Part shown: positions 1 through 7,306 of the stretch, in pieces
Layout of the letters: the number at the start of each line of letters is the position of its first letter
Numbering within the stretch: position 1 is the stretch's first letter
Source: JBNJEM01 sp051745935
GTDB lineage: Bacteria; Planctomycetota; Planctomycetia; Pirellulales; Pirellulaceae
Assembly: GCA_051745935.1 (NCBI GenBank)
Contig: JBNJEM010000061.1
Span: 1 to 20,432, forward strand
Direction of reading: 5' to 3'
Length of the DNA: 20,432 bases
Notes under the pieces: generated by a model
The model's input: the letters and a program-made list of their open reading frames with translations, nothing else
The model's database searches: none
Told to the model about the DNA's origin: nothing
Position numbers and translations under genes: made by a program

Positions 1-188
1 GCCATGAAAAAGCCGATCGCCATGGTGCTCAGGATGCCGGTCTTTTGCCAACCCGTCACCCCTTCATTCGACAGCAACGCAGCCAAGGGAACCCACCACA
101 CGGCGAACAGAATGTACTGCAAGAACATCATCGTGCTCAGACGCAGATTCGTGTTGATGGAATACTGACTCTTAGCGGCCTCGGACAT
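1..188 (-). CDS. MFS transporter, nucleoside-permease type, N-terminal part (runs off the window)
   Basis: Reading from an ATG at 188 down to base 1, the frame stays open for 62 codons and continues beyond the window edge. The protein starts MSEAAKSQYSINTNLRLSTM and continues into a hydrophobic segment (about residues 19-40, containing MMFLQYILFAVWWVPL) followed by a short loop and a second hydrophobic stretch (GILSTMAIGFFMA). This N-terminal pattern (LRLSxMMFLQ followed by an aromatic-rich helix) is typical of the planctomycete branch of the NupG-like nucleoside:H+ symporters of the major facilitator superfamily, which act in the cytoplasmic membrane. A GGGAG ribosome-binding site lies about nine bases upstream of the ATG. 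The substrate cannot be deduced from 62 residues. The family call is fairly good; specificity is open. Confidence 0.72.
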   Translation of the reverse strand, partial: MSEAAKSQYSINTNLRLSTMMFLQYILFAVWWVPLAALLSNEGVTGWQKTGILSTMAIGFFM

Positions 189-919
189 GTCTTAAGCTCC
201 CGCATGTTTTGTGTGAGGTCTGAAGCTCGCCCGCGACTCTCGCAGGTCGAATTGTGTCACGTCGAAGATCGTTATAGAGGATTTTGACCGTTCAACGCCC
301 GAAATGCAACTCACCAGCCCCCTTTCGCTACCGGTTTTTCGGGGGTTTTGGAATATTCGCGACACTTTTTCCGGCTGAAGCAGGGGGCGATCTGGACGAC
401 GAGGGTTTGCAGAGAGCCCTCTAAAGCCAGCGGGCCGCCGTCCGCTGGAAGAATCCATGAAGATTCAACCCCGCCGCCGAGCGGACTCCGGCGCTGCGGT
501 TGCCTAGTGCGGCCTCGCTCCGCTCGGCCGCGACCAAACACGGATCCACGAGGATGGTTTTGCTATGACTTCCGAGCGTTGCCACCGGGCCCGAAGCCGA
601 ATCCGAGACCTGGCGAAGCGCATCTTGCTTTTTCAACAACTTTTCCCCAAGGGGCGCGCGGGCGTGGTGAGCCACCAAGTACTTCCCTCACCAAGCTTTC
701 GACAAATCCGAAAAACGCCCTGGTGATTCGCCGGCATGTCCTGCTAGCGTGCGGGGCTGATCTGGGACTCACGTAAAGGATGGCCCGCCGCGATCGCGAC
801 CCAACGGGGCGGGACGGAGCGTGTAAAGCGTTTTTTCAACCGAAACCATTCAACCGACAGCGGTATGAGAGCGCGCCACTGGCAGGACAAGCCACTGGCG
901 GGAAGAGGGGGAATCGTCG
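189..919. other. Intergenic region between divergent MFS gene and hypothetical gene
   Basis: This 731-base spacer separates two divergent genes, so it should hold both promoters, but no convincing -35/-10 pair was found. Several small open frames cross it on both strands; none has a good ribosome-binding site or a recognisable domain. Around 498-520 a short GC-rich inverted repeat (arms GCGGCC and GGCCGC) lies inside a segment (about 428-505) that partly resembles the spacer at about 18140-18215. It looks like degenerate intergenic repeat sequence. Confidence 0.5.
428..505 (+). repeat. Degenerate intergenic repeat, copy 1 (relative near 18140)
   Basis: Two blocks match the spacer downstream of the glycosyltransferase gene: GGCCGCCGTCCGC and, about 30 bases later, GAGCGGACTC followed by a TGCGGTT block. 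The spacing between the blocks is similar in both places while the sequence between them differs. Arm-like complementarity exists between the GTCCGC and GCGGAC portions, so each copy could form a hairpin. Alignment by eye only. Confidence 0.4.
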
Positions 920-1783
920 ATGGATCACGAGCAGCGGAGCGTTGTCTCCACATCGGAGCCGGAAACGGCTGATCAGGCCGCGCTGGATGCGACGAGCGGA
1001 CCATTTGTCGGCCGCTGGAACCACTTGGTAAGCAGTACCAGTTGGGAAAAGGGGCGAATCATTTATCAATGGCGCGCGGCATTGCTCGACGCCGGCGTGC
1101 CTCCCACCGAGTACTCGGACGAAGCCTGGAGCCGCCGCGTGGGAGGCGTCACGGGCCAACACGTCGGACGATTGCGTCGCGTTTACCAACGCTTCGGCCA
1201 GTCCCACGGCGAATATCCTGGATTGTATTGGAGCCATTTCCAAGCCGCCTTGGATTGGGATGATGCCGAAATGTGGCTGGAGGGCGCGGTGCAAAGTCGC
1301 TGGTCCGTGTCCCAGATGCGGCACCAGCGATGGGAAGCCATGGGAGCCGTGGCTGAAGAAGAACCGCAACAGGACGAAGTGGTGGTCAGCGAGCTGGACG
1401 AGGACTTTGAGCCGGCCCTTAACCAGCCGCCAGGTCAATCAGCCACCTCATCGGAAGCCAGTGCCACGGGAGACGTCGAGGTTGGCCCGCGAGAGGAAGG
1501 GCCAGACTTCGCCGACAATGACCAGGAACCAACGACCGCTTCGCAACCCGACTCTGGCGCCGCGGTGTACGCGGACGGGCAGGAGGGACCGACCGCCGAG
1601 TTCGTCCGTCCGTTTGCTGATCTGAAGACGCTGCCCGAAGATCTAGCGGAAGCGTTTGAAGCTTTCAAACTAGCCATCTTGAGTCACAAGATGAACCAGT
1701 GGAATGAGATTTCCCGCGAGGATGTCCTCGCCAGCCTCGAAGCCCTGAAGAAACTCGTGATGGCGCCATCCGAGGACGCGTGA
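920..1783 (+). CDS. Hypothetical protein with a conserved-looking helical N-terminal half
   Basis: 287 residues from an ATG preceded by a strong purine-rich ribosome-binding site (AGAGGGGG about nine bases upstream). The first ~150 residues are well structured and rich in Trp, Arg and Tyr: an EKGRIIYQWRAALLDAG segment (about 43-59), then GGVTGQHVGRLRRVYQRFG (about 75-93), which looks like a helix-turn-helix-type segment, then YWSHFQAALDWDDAEMWLEGAV. The middle (about 150-230) is acidic, low in complexity and probably disordered. The last ~55 residues are again helical (LPEDLAEAFEAFKLAILSHK...ALKKLV). No signal peptide or membrane segment, so cytoplasmic. It is convergent with the ParA gene (83 bases between stops). 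I do not recognise a named family; a DNA-binding or ParA-partner role is only an inference from the helical motif and location. Confidence 0.85.
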   Translation: MDHEQRSVVSTSEPETADQAALDATSGPFVGRWNHLVSSTSWEKGRIIYQWRAALLDAGVPPTEYSDEAWSRRVGGVTGQHVGRLRRVYQRFGQSHGEYPGLYWSHFQAALDWDDAEMWLEGAVQSRWSVSQMRHQRWEAMGAVAEEEPQQDEVVVSELDEDFEPALNQPPGQSATSSEASATGDVEVGPREEGPDFADNDQEPTTASQPDSGAAVYADGQEGPTAEFVRPFADLKTLPEDLAEAFEAFKLAILSHKMNQWNEISREDVLASLEALKKLVMAPSEDA

Positions 1784-1866
1784 TGGCGGGGTTGGCTGGC
1801 GATGATTCACGTCCCAGTGCGTGGTGCGAGCGAGTCGGAGGGCCATCGTACGTAGGGCCACCGAAC

Positions 1867-2691
1867 CTATGCAGCGACGGCCGAGCGTCTGCGGCACTGC
1901 ATCAGTTCCACGCCCAATAACTCCTCCGCCAGTCTTCGATAATCCTCGGCGCCGTGCGACTTCGGCGCGTACTGAAAAATTGCCTGGCCAAAACTGGGAG
2001 CCTCGGCGAGGCGAATGTTGCGACGAATCCTGGTCTGAAACACCTTCGCTTGAGACCAGCAATTGGAACTTTGCGATTGCGACTGAAAAAACGTTTCCAC
2101 GTCGTTGCACACTTCCGCGGCCAAACGTGTCCCGTTTTCGTGCATGCACATCACCACGCCGGTCAGCGCCAATTGTGGATTCAATCGCGTGGCGACCAGC
2201 TGGATCGTCTGCAACAGTTTGCTCAAACCGTGCAAGGCCAGGTAGTGAGGTTGCAGGGGAAGAAAAACCTCGCGTACCGCCGTCAACGCGTTCAAGGTCA
2301 AAACGCCCAGCGATGGTGGACAATCAAGAATCAGATAATCAAACCGGTCAGGCTCCGCTGCCAGCTGATCGCGCAACAGCACCTCCCGCCCGACCTCATT
2401 GGCCAACTCCATTTCGGCGGCGGCCAGGTTCAAGTGGGCCGGCACCAGGGACAAGTCATCCCCAAGGGATCGGCGAACGTGCTCCAGGGTCGCGGAACCG
2501 GACAACACGTCGTAGATCGACGGCTCGTCATCCCCCAACGAGACCCCGAAGTGCAACGAAGCATGGGCTTGGGGATCCAGATCGATCACGCACGTCCGGT
2601 GCCCGGCGGCGGCAATGGCCGCCGACAGATTCACGGCCGTCGTGGTCTTACCAACTCCACCCTTCTGGTTGATTACAGCGATGGAACGCAT
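1867..2691 (-). CDS. parA: ParA/Soj-family chromosome-partitioning ATPase
   Basis: 274 residues from an ATG at 2691 with AGGGA about ten bases upstream; the frame stays open further upstream, but the family's typical N-terminus begins here (MRSIAVINQKGGVGKTTT). The deviant Walker A (KGGVGKTTT, 10-18), Walker A' (VIDLDPQ, 35-41) and Walker B (LILDCPPSLG, 120-129) are all intact, and the family signature RNIRLAEAPSFG lies at about 224-235. ParA ATPases form dynamic, nucleoid-associated gradients that move ParB-bound centromeres or other cargo. No parB lies next to it in this window, so it is an orphan copy here; it could also position other cellular cargo. A Gln/Ser-rich stretch (FFQSQSQSSNCWSQ, about 201-214) looks longer than usual at that site. 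Confidence 0.92.
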   Translation of the reverse strand: MRSIAVINQKGGVGKTTTAVNLSAAIAAAGHRTCVIDLDPQAHASLHFGVSLGDDEPSIYDVLSGSATLEHVRRSLGDDLSLVPAHLNLAAAEMELANEVGREVLLRDQLAAEPDRFDYLILDCPPSLGVLTLNALTAVREVFLPLQPHYLALHGLSKLLQTIQLVATRLNPQLALTGVVMCMHENGTRLAAEVCNDVETFFQSQSQSSNCWSQAKVFQTRIRRNIRLAEAPSFGQAIFQYAPKSHGAEDYRRLAEELLGVELMQCRRRSAVAA

Positions 2692-3190
2692 CGACAGAAT
2701 TCCCTTTCCGGTCCTCGACCAAGCAGCGCTTGGCGAGTGCCTCCAATTATCGCGTCTTCGTGACGGCCCTTCGACCGCGCCAAAGGCCAGCCGGGCGCCG
2801 GCATGCGCTGACTTCCCATCCTGCACGCCACTGGCCTGATGAAAACCTCCAAGTCCTGGCAACCCTTTGTTGCGTCTTGAAGCCTGGCCCGTGTCGAATC
2901 AAGGCCCTCGGGGACCGAAAGGACCAAAGGGAACACGCAAGGCGGGGCTCATTCGGGAACGAAAAGCCGCGCAACGGACGCAAGCAACCCTAGTGGCCCC
3001 AGTCTGCCTAAATTCCGAGATTTTCATCAGCCCAGCACTCGCCCCCCCATGACGCCAATGTCTGACACCCATGTCGTCACGCATTTCCAGTACAAACGGC
3101 CACGGCAGCGTGGATTATGTCCCCTCGCAGTGCCCGTCCCCCCCGCTCCGACAACCGGTACAAACGGGCCAACGTCGGCTAACGGCCGAG

Positions 3191-3202
3191 CGATTATAAT
3201 CG
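3191..3202. promoter_or_regulatory. Perfect 12-bp palindrome with TATAAT core
   Basis: CGATTATAATCG reads the same on both strands and contains a perfect TATAAT hexamer on the plus strand and a TTATAA core on both. It could be a -10 box or an operator, but no good -35 hexamer is seen 16-18 bases upstream and the next gene starts about 275 bases downstream. Chance occurrence is possible. Confidence 0.25.
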
Positions 3203-3257
3203 AAGGGCTTCGGTCAGGGCTAGACGATTCTGGCCCATCGCAAGGCGATCTCGAAAA

Positions 3258-3369
3258 TATATTTCAGGCGGTTGGACTTTTCGGGGTGGAAAACGGCCCG
3301 ACGCAAGCCGTCCTCCCGTTGGTCGGACTCGCGGCGGAGAAAGTCATCCGTGACCGTGACCGGTATAAA
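3258..3369 (+). repeat. Dispersed ~105-bp repeat (R1), copy A
   Basis: Starts with TATATTTCAGGCGGTTGGA and ends with CGGTATAAA. It aligns along its whole length with 7647-7753 (about seven mismatches by eye in the first 100 bases) and with the reverse complement of 12793-12900. The core CCGACGCAAGCCGTCCTCCC is unchanged in all three full copies. This copy has a small internal duplication (GTGACC twice) close to its right end. It lies about 110 bases upstream of the rhomboid gene. Confidence 0.85.
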
Positions 3370-3476
3370 GTCAAACACGGATCCGCAACTGGGGCTTGGC
3401 CGCGGTCATTTCCCAAGTTACCGTTACGTGATGACACAGCGCTTGTTTGCAACATTAATGTGGGACCCGAGTACTC

Positions 3477-4427
3477 ATGCGAAGAATTGGCAGTCTGCCG
3501 CAAGAGCGCGACGCCCGGCGTTTCGCGGCCTATTTGGTGACACGGGGCATTGACTCGCACGCGGAAGAGGATGCCGATTCGTGGGCGATCTGGGGCCGGG
3601 ATGAAAAGCGGATCGACGAGGCACGGGGCGAGCTCGAAGCCTTCCGCGCCAATCCCAATGACCCTCGCTATGAGGGGGTCGAACAGAAGGCGGAGTCGAT
3701 TCGGCGCGAGGCGGCACAACAGCGTCAGGAGGCCCAGAAGAACGTGATCGAGATGCGCGGCCAGTGGAAGGTCCAGACCGCCCAGCACGGGCCCCTTACA
3801 GCGACGCTCATCGCGCTCTCGGTTCTGGTGACCCTGATCGGAGGGTTTGGGAACGCCCTAAAAGTGAGGGGGAACAGCCAAAAGGGGGTAGGAGGAACCA
3901 TCAATCGGCAATTGGCTTTTGTCAACCCGGACGAGTATCGGCTCGGTGGTGCCAGTTCGTTAGGATCCTTGCTCAAGGGGGAGTTCTGGCGGGCGATTAC
4001 TCCCATCTTTATTCACCTGAGTCCGATCCATCTGGCATTCAACATGATCATGTTCTTCCAGTTTGGGCGGCTGGTGGAATCGTTACGCGGCACGGCCTGG
4101 TTTGCCCTCATGGTGCTGGTCATCGCGGTCATTTCCAACGTGGCCCAAGCCACGGCGCCGGATACGCTCCCCGGCCCCCTTCGCGGCAGCCCTTTATTCG
4201 GAGGCATGTCGGGCGTGGTCTACGGCCTCTTCGGCTATGCTTGGCTGAAATCGATCTTTGACCCGAAACCGCAGCTCTATTTGAGCCAGGTGACGGTCAT
4301 GATCTTGATGGGATGGTTGTTGTTGTGCATGACGCCGGCAATCGGAAACGTCGCCAATGTCGCGCACCTCGTTGGCCTGGTGGTCGGCGGCGCCTTCGGA
4401 TACGTGCCGACGTTGTGGAATCGGTGA
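3477..4427 (+). CDS. glpG: GlpG-like rhomboid intramembrane serine protease
   Basis: 316 residues. The N-terminal ~70 residues match the cytoplasmic domain of GlpG (ARRFAAYLVTRGID, then RDEKRIDEARGELEAFRANPNDPRY), followed by a Gln/Arg-rich linker (71-100) and a six-helix rhomboid core from about 107. Catalytic features are complete: H185 and N189 in HLSPIHLAFN (the oxyanion pair, spaced as in E. coli GlpG), S245 in GGMSG, and H297 in NVANVAHLVG. Rhomboids cleave membrane-spanning substrates within the cytoplasmic membrane. The loop between the first two helices (about 125-165) is long. Ribosome-binding signal before the ATG is only moderate (GGGA about 12 bases upstream), but the start agrees with the family N-terminus. 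The gene seems monocistronic. Substrate unknown. Confidence 0.93.
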   Translation: MRRIGSLPQERDARRFAAYLVTRGIDSHAEEDADSWAIWGRDEKRIDEARGELEAFRANPNDPRYEGVEQKAESIRREAAQQRQEAQKNVIEMRGQWKVQTAQHGPLTATLIALSVLVTLIGGFGNALKVRGNSQKGVGGTINRQLAFVNPDEYRLGGASSLGSLLKGEFWRAITPIFIHLSPIHLAFNMIMFFQFGRLVESLRGTAWFALMVLVIAVISNVAQATAPDTLPGPLRGSPLFGGMSGVVYGLFGYAWLKSIFDPKPQLYLSQVTVMILMGWLLLCMTPAIGNVANVAHLVGLVVGGAFGYVPTLWNR

Positions 4428-4557
4428 AAAATCAACGCGTGCGTGATGGCCGACCGGTTGTTGGCTCTCACGAACGGTCAGGACTGGATTCCGTCACCCC
4501 GGCCGGGGACGGCCAGTACGCGTCCGCTCCCGGATCGTGTCACGGTCGCCTGGCAAC

Positions 4558-4565
4558 GGTATAAC
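4558..4565. repeat. Left 8-bp target-site duplication of MITE copy 1
   Basis: GGTATAAC directly abuts the left end of the 172-bp element and is repeated exactly at 4738-4745 on the other side. An exact 8-base duplication at precisely the two element ends is the footprint of transposition. Confidence 0.85.
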
Positions 4566-4737
4566 TCAAACTGTAAGCTTCATGTCTCGACTAGCTGGTA
4601 AAGCCCGGCTTTCGGGGCCTTCGCGGCCAGGACGGCACCCGTCACGGGTTCCAATTCGATCCACCTGCACACGACCTGAAACCAGGGCTTTTCCAGCGTC
4701 TGGGCCGTTCGAAGGACGTGAAACGTTTACACTTTGA
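4566..4737 (-). mobile_element. MITE-like 172-bp element, copy 1
   Basis: Non-coding element of 172 bases, near-identical to the reverse complement of 16678-16849, which is also exactly 172 bases. Strand is given relative to that copy. Ends are imperfect inverted repeats: TCAAACTGTAAGC on the left against TCAAAGTGTAAAC (reverse complement) on the right, two mismatches in 13. Exact 8-base direct repeats GGTATAAC flank it. It contains no gene; a 51-codon open frame through it (starting MSRLAGKARL on the plus strand) is kept open in both near-identical copies but has no ribosome-binding site and is broken in the diverged third copy. It would need a transposase supplied in trans. It ends 34 bases before aroB. 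Confidence 0.85.
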
Positions 4738-4745
4738 GGTATAAC
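4738..4745. repeat. Right 8-bp target-site duplication of MITE copy 1, with a -10-like hexamer
   Basis: Second copy of GGTATAAC. It contains TATAAC, one base off the consensus -10 box, ending 26 bases upstream of the aroB start codon, a suitable position for a promoter. A weak -35-like GTGAAA lies 17 bases further upstream, inside the element. Confidence 0.7.
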
Positions 4746-4771
4746 CTGGCAATCATAGGACGTTCTCGATC

Positions 4772-5860
4772 TTGGATCCTACAGAAACCGTACACGTGGA
4801 ACTTGGCGCCCGAAGTTACGACATTGTAATTGGGTCGGGCATCTTGCGCGAGGCCTCTCCCGAAATCAGCCGGGCGATGCAACTTTCCCATGCCGTGGTG
4901 ATCACGGATGATAACGTGGAAACACCGTATGCCATTGGGGTGGCCGAGAGTCTCTCGGATGCGGGGGTGGCGGTTGATTTAATGGTCGTCGATGCTGGCG
5001 AAAGCAGCAAGTGTGTTCGAACGGCCGAGCTTCTATGGAAACAGCTCCTGGACGCGAACGCCGATCGCAAGACGGCGGTCATTGCCGTGGGCGGCGGCGT
5101 AATTGGCGACCTGGCCGGTTTCGTGGCCGCCACCTACACGCGAGGGCTCAGGTTTGTTCAAGTCCCCACCAGTCTGCTGGCGCAAGTGGACAGCAGTGTT
5201 GGCGGCAAAGTCGCCATCAACCTGCCTGGCGCCAAGAACATTGTCGGGGCGTTCTGGCAACCCGCCGCCGTTGTGCTCGATACGCGGGCGTTGTTGTCCT
5301 TGCCGCAACGCGAATATCAAGCCGGTCTGGGGGAAGTCGTCAAATACGGCGTCATTCGCGACCTCCAGTTTTTCGAGTTCTTGGAGGAGCACGTCGACCG
5401 GATTCTGGCTCGAGATGACGAGGCGTTGCGATACATTGTCAGGCGTTGCTGCCAGCTCAAAGCGGAAGTGGTCCACGAAGACGAACGGGAGGAGAGTGGG
5501 CGGCGCGCCATCTTGAACTATGGACACACCTTTGGCCACGCCTTGGAAGCGGCGACCCGCTATACGCAGTTGCTTCACGGAGAAGCGGTTTCGATCGGGA
5601 TGGTGTGTGCCTCGCGCTTGGCCGAGTTGCTGGGACTGGTTGATGCCTCTCTGACCACGCGTCAGAAGGAATTACTGGCCGCCTTCTCCCTGCCGGTTGA
5701 TGTCCCTTCTGTCGATCTTGACGTCGTGCTCGATGCCATGCAACGCGACAAGAAAGTGGCACACGGCGACCTGCGTTTCGTGCTGCCCACCAGGCTGGGG
5801 CACGTCGAATTGCGCCAGAAAATCGACTCCGAGCTGGTCCGCGCGGCGATCGAGCGTTAG
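4772..5860 (+). CDS. aroB: 3-dehydroquinate synthase
   Basis: 362 residues, a normal length for AroB. It converts 3-deoxy-D-arabino-heptulosonate 7-phosphate to 3-dehydroquinate, the second step of the shikimate pathway, in the cytoplasm, using NAD+ and a divalent metal. Diagnostic motifs: GESSK (76-80), AVGGGVIGDLAGF (105-117), PTSLLAQVDSSVGGKVAIN (132-150), the metal ligands E188 (GLGEVVKYG), H252 (NYGHTFGHALE) and H269 (LLHGEAV). The start is a TTG at 4772 with AGGA 11 bases upstream; a downstream GTG (codon 8) is the alternative. Transcribed alone: a MITE-like element lies directly upstream and an intrinsic terminator 94 bases downstream. No key residue is missing. Confidence 0.96.
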   Translation: MDPTETVHVELGARSYDIVIGSGILREASPEISRAMQLSHAVVITDDNVETPYAIGVAESLSDAGVAVDLMVVDAGESSKCVRTAELLWKQLLDANADRKTAVIAVGGGVIGDLAGFVAATYTRGLRFVQVPTSLLAQVDSSVGGKVAINLPGAKNIVGAFWQPAAVVLDTRALLSLPQREYQAGLGEVVKYGVIRDLQFFEFLEEHVDRILARDDEALRYIVRRCCQLKAEVVHEDEREESGRRAILNYGHTFGHALEAATRYTQLLHGEAVSIGMVCASRLAELLGLVDASLTTRQKELLAAFSLPVDVPSVDLDVVLDAMQRDKKVAHGDLRFVLPTRLGHVELRQKIDSELVRAAIER

Positions 5861-5954
5861 CGTCCCCTGGGGTTTTCAATCCGCCGATCATGTCGGGTCG
5901 TGCCGGCGCGTTTGTCCAACACCTTCGGCGTATGCGCTGAATCGTGGATTCTTC

Positions 5955-6005
5955 CCAGGGTGGCGTTTCGCGGCTACCCCGAAACACCGCCCTGGTCATT
6001 TTTTT
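5955..6005 (+). terminator. Intrinsic terminator downstream of aroB
   Basis: A 16-base stem starting CCAGGGTGGCG (5955-5970) pairs with 5979-5995 over an 8-9 base loop, with only one mismatch and one G-T wobble, and is followed by ATTTTTTT ending at 6005. The arrangement (strong stem then T-run) fits Rho-independent termination on the plus strand, 94 bases after the aroB stop. Confidence 0.85.
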
Positions 6006-6068
6006 CTCTGGAATCTTGAGGGGTTGTGCCGGGAAATCGCGATTGTCTCTATAGGGAGGCAATGGCCG

Positions 6069-6182
6069 ATGAACGATCAAACCACCACGAACATGGACGG
6101 CGGCTGGAAACAGATCATCACCGAGCTGCATCGCCAAGCCCTGCTGGCCCAATCGTTGGACGAGCTGCCCAGCCAGATCTAA
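6069..6182 (+). CDS. Possible small protein, 37 residues
   Basis: ATG at 6069 has a strong GGGAGG ribosome-binding site nine bases upstream; an ATG seven bases earlier, in another frame, is too close to it. The protein begins MNDQTTTNMDGGWKQIITEL and continues with an amphipathic helix (HRQALLAQSLDELPSQI), ending in TAA. No signal peptide or membrane segment. It lies just after the aroB terminator, so it would need its own promoter. I recognise no family. It may instead be the surviving start of a longer, decayed gene, because the helical end stops abruptly. Support is the ribosome-binding site plus protein-like composition only. Confidence 0.42.
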   Translation: MNDQTTTNMDGGWKQIITELHRQALLAQSLDELPSQI

Positions 6183-6471
6183 CCGTCCCAGAGTGGATCA
6201 ACCGGATTGACTGCATTTGGACCTTCTGAATTCTCCCTACTGCTCGACCGTTGCGGCCGCAACCACGTTCCCCACTCCAAGGATCCAGAGACTAAGACCC
6301 CATAACAAAACCATCCAGATGTCCCGTAATCCAAGGGGTTTTGGCTCTATTTTTTCCAGAATGCAGAAGGACTGGACGCGGACGCATTGCCGGGGCCGTT
6401 AGCCCGGCCAGGAATTTCCGAGGCCATGAAGGTATTGAAGGTGTTCACCCTGCAGTTGCATAACGATTGAA

Positions 6472-6616
6472 GTAGGACAGGTCTCCAGGCCCGTCTGTTG
6501 GCGCGCGAAACCGACTTTGATTCACTGTCTGCAAAGTTCACGAAACGTGAAGTCTGCAAACATCCGCAAGATGACCATTTTCCACTGTGATAGACGGGCC
6601 TGGAGACCCGTCCTAC
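6472..6616. repeat. 145-bp inverted-repeat structure with 25-bp arms
   Basis: The left arm (6472-6496, containing GGTCTCCAGGCCCGTCT) is the reverse complement of the right arm (6592-6616) with one mismatch in 25. Inside lies a second hairpin, TTCACG-loop-CGTGAA near 6537-6551, flanked on both sides by GTCTGCAAA. The nested symmetrical layout suggests a mobile or structured element. No clear target duplication flanks the arms. Confidence 0.75.
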
Positions 6617-6649
6617 GCATTCCTTTTTGCAACGTTGGGGTTCACTCAA

Positions 6650-6856
6650 AGTGACGTGGAACGAGACCGGTACGAGAACCGTTTGAAAGCGTTACGGGAC
6701 CAACGAAGTTTCGAATACGAGCGGGACGAGGCGATCCGGGCACGCGAGGAAGCAGTTCAGGCACGCGACGAAACCCAGCGACAACTCGCCGATGCACAAC
6801 GAGAGGTTAAGCGAGAACTGGTCAGGCGGATTCAACTGGCCCAACGGCACCCGTGA
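6650..6856 (+). pseudogene. Remnant resembling the C-terminal tail of an Rpn-type PD-(D/E)XK nuclease
   Basis: The frame ending at the TGA at 6854-6856 encodes a charged coiled-coil segment: RDRYENRLKALRDQRSFEYE, then repeated AIRAREEAVQARDE heptads, then LVRRIQLAQR. This order (RYEnxLKalRD, a long Glu/Arg helix, then a RIQLLQ-like end) resembles the C-terminal tails of recombination-promoting nuclease/putative transposase (Rpn, PDDEXK_2) proteins in planctomycetes. No catalytic domain is present upstream: the frame runs back into the inverted-repeat arm after a few codons and no start with a ribosome-binding site is found. Family assignment comes from the tail alone and is tentative; it may be any truncated coiled-coil gene. 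Confidence 0.38.
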
Positions 6857-6922
6857 ACGGCTACCCGCGAGGTTCCAATGTCCTGCTATTGTCGACCCGG
6901 GGTTGCATTTGTGGTCATGAAT

Positions 6923-6985
6923 ACCGCCCGGGCGGTCATCACACCCGGATTATGGTGAAACCCTTTCCGCCCGCCCCGGGCGGGC
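6923..6985. repeat. Pair of GC-rich hairpins
   Basis: ACCGCCCGGGCGGT at 6923-6936 is a perfect 14-base palindrome. At 6969-6985 GCCCGCC pairs with GGCGGGC around a three-base loop. Both share a CCGCCC/GGGCGG core and lie 32 bases apart. No T-run follows, so they are not typical terminators; they look like intergenic palindromic repeats. Confidence 0.6.
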
Positions 6986-7154
6986 TACACCTTAGGGACC
7001 GCTGTAAAACAACTTACCGATTTCGGCGGTCCGTGGCTATGGCCGCAGTCGTCAGGCTGCATCGACGTATAAGCAAATACGCCTGCTTCGCCCTCATCCG
7101 TGCTATCCGAGCCATCGGTGGTTTCTGCTCCCATCACGTCGTTCCCCGCCCCCA

Positions 7155-7306
7155 TCGATCCATTGTCTACGCGGCAATAGGTCAGCAGGGACATTTCACC
7201 ACGGATCTCACCGATGACACGGATCGGGTGCGAGCCCATTAGCGGATACATCGAATAATCCAATGGTGGCCAAGAGTCTAGAATCAGGAGGTCTGATGCC
7301 AGCCCT
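7155..7306. repeat. Tandem duplication, unit 1 (152 bp)
   Basis: This 152-base unit, beginning TCGATCCATTGTCTACGCGG and ending AGCCCT, is immediately followed by a second copy that is identical by eye base for base. The perfect identity implies a recent duplication or ongoing homogenisation. The unit contains CACGGATCTCACCGATGACA-type sequence like that seen in bacterial intergenic repeats, and is open on the minus strand, but no gene is supported. Confidence 0.92.

Larger units (their letters stand above)
2692..3476. other. Intergenic region between parA and the rhomboid gene
   Basis: This 785-base spacer lies between divergent genes. Its parA-proximal half has only weak unsupported open frames. 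The rhomboid-proximal half holds a 12-base perfect palindrome with a TATAAT core (3191-3202) and copy A of the ~105-bp dispersed repeat (3258-3369). No RNA gene is evident. Confidence 0.5.
4428..4771. other. Spacer between rhomboid gene and aroB, half filled by a MITE-like element
   Basis: Of 344 bases, 188 are the MITE-like element plus its flanking duplications (4558-4745). The left part has a perfect 12-base GC palindrome (4497-4508) without a T-run, so it is not an obvious terminator. The right 26 bases lead directly into aroB. Confidence 0.6.

Noticed and set aside
348..776. 142-codon plus-strand frame in the first spacer
   Set aside because: Rich in Pro/Arg/Ser, no ribosome-binding site, and it crosses a degenerate repeat; frames on the opposite strand are equally open.
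2692..2862. N-terminal extension of ParA (57 extra codons)
   Set aside because: The extension is not protein-like for this family; the internal ATG at 2691 has a ribosome-binding site and gives the standard N-terminus.
4564..4737. Repeated ~50-codon frame inside the MITE-like element (MSRLAGKARL...) as a small protein
   Set aside because: The frame is conserved between two copies only because the DNA is nearly identical; it lacks a ribosome-binding site and is disrupted in the diverged copy.
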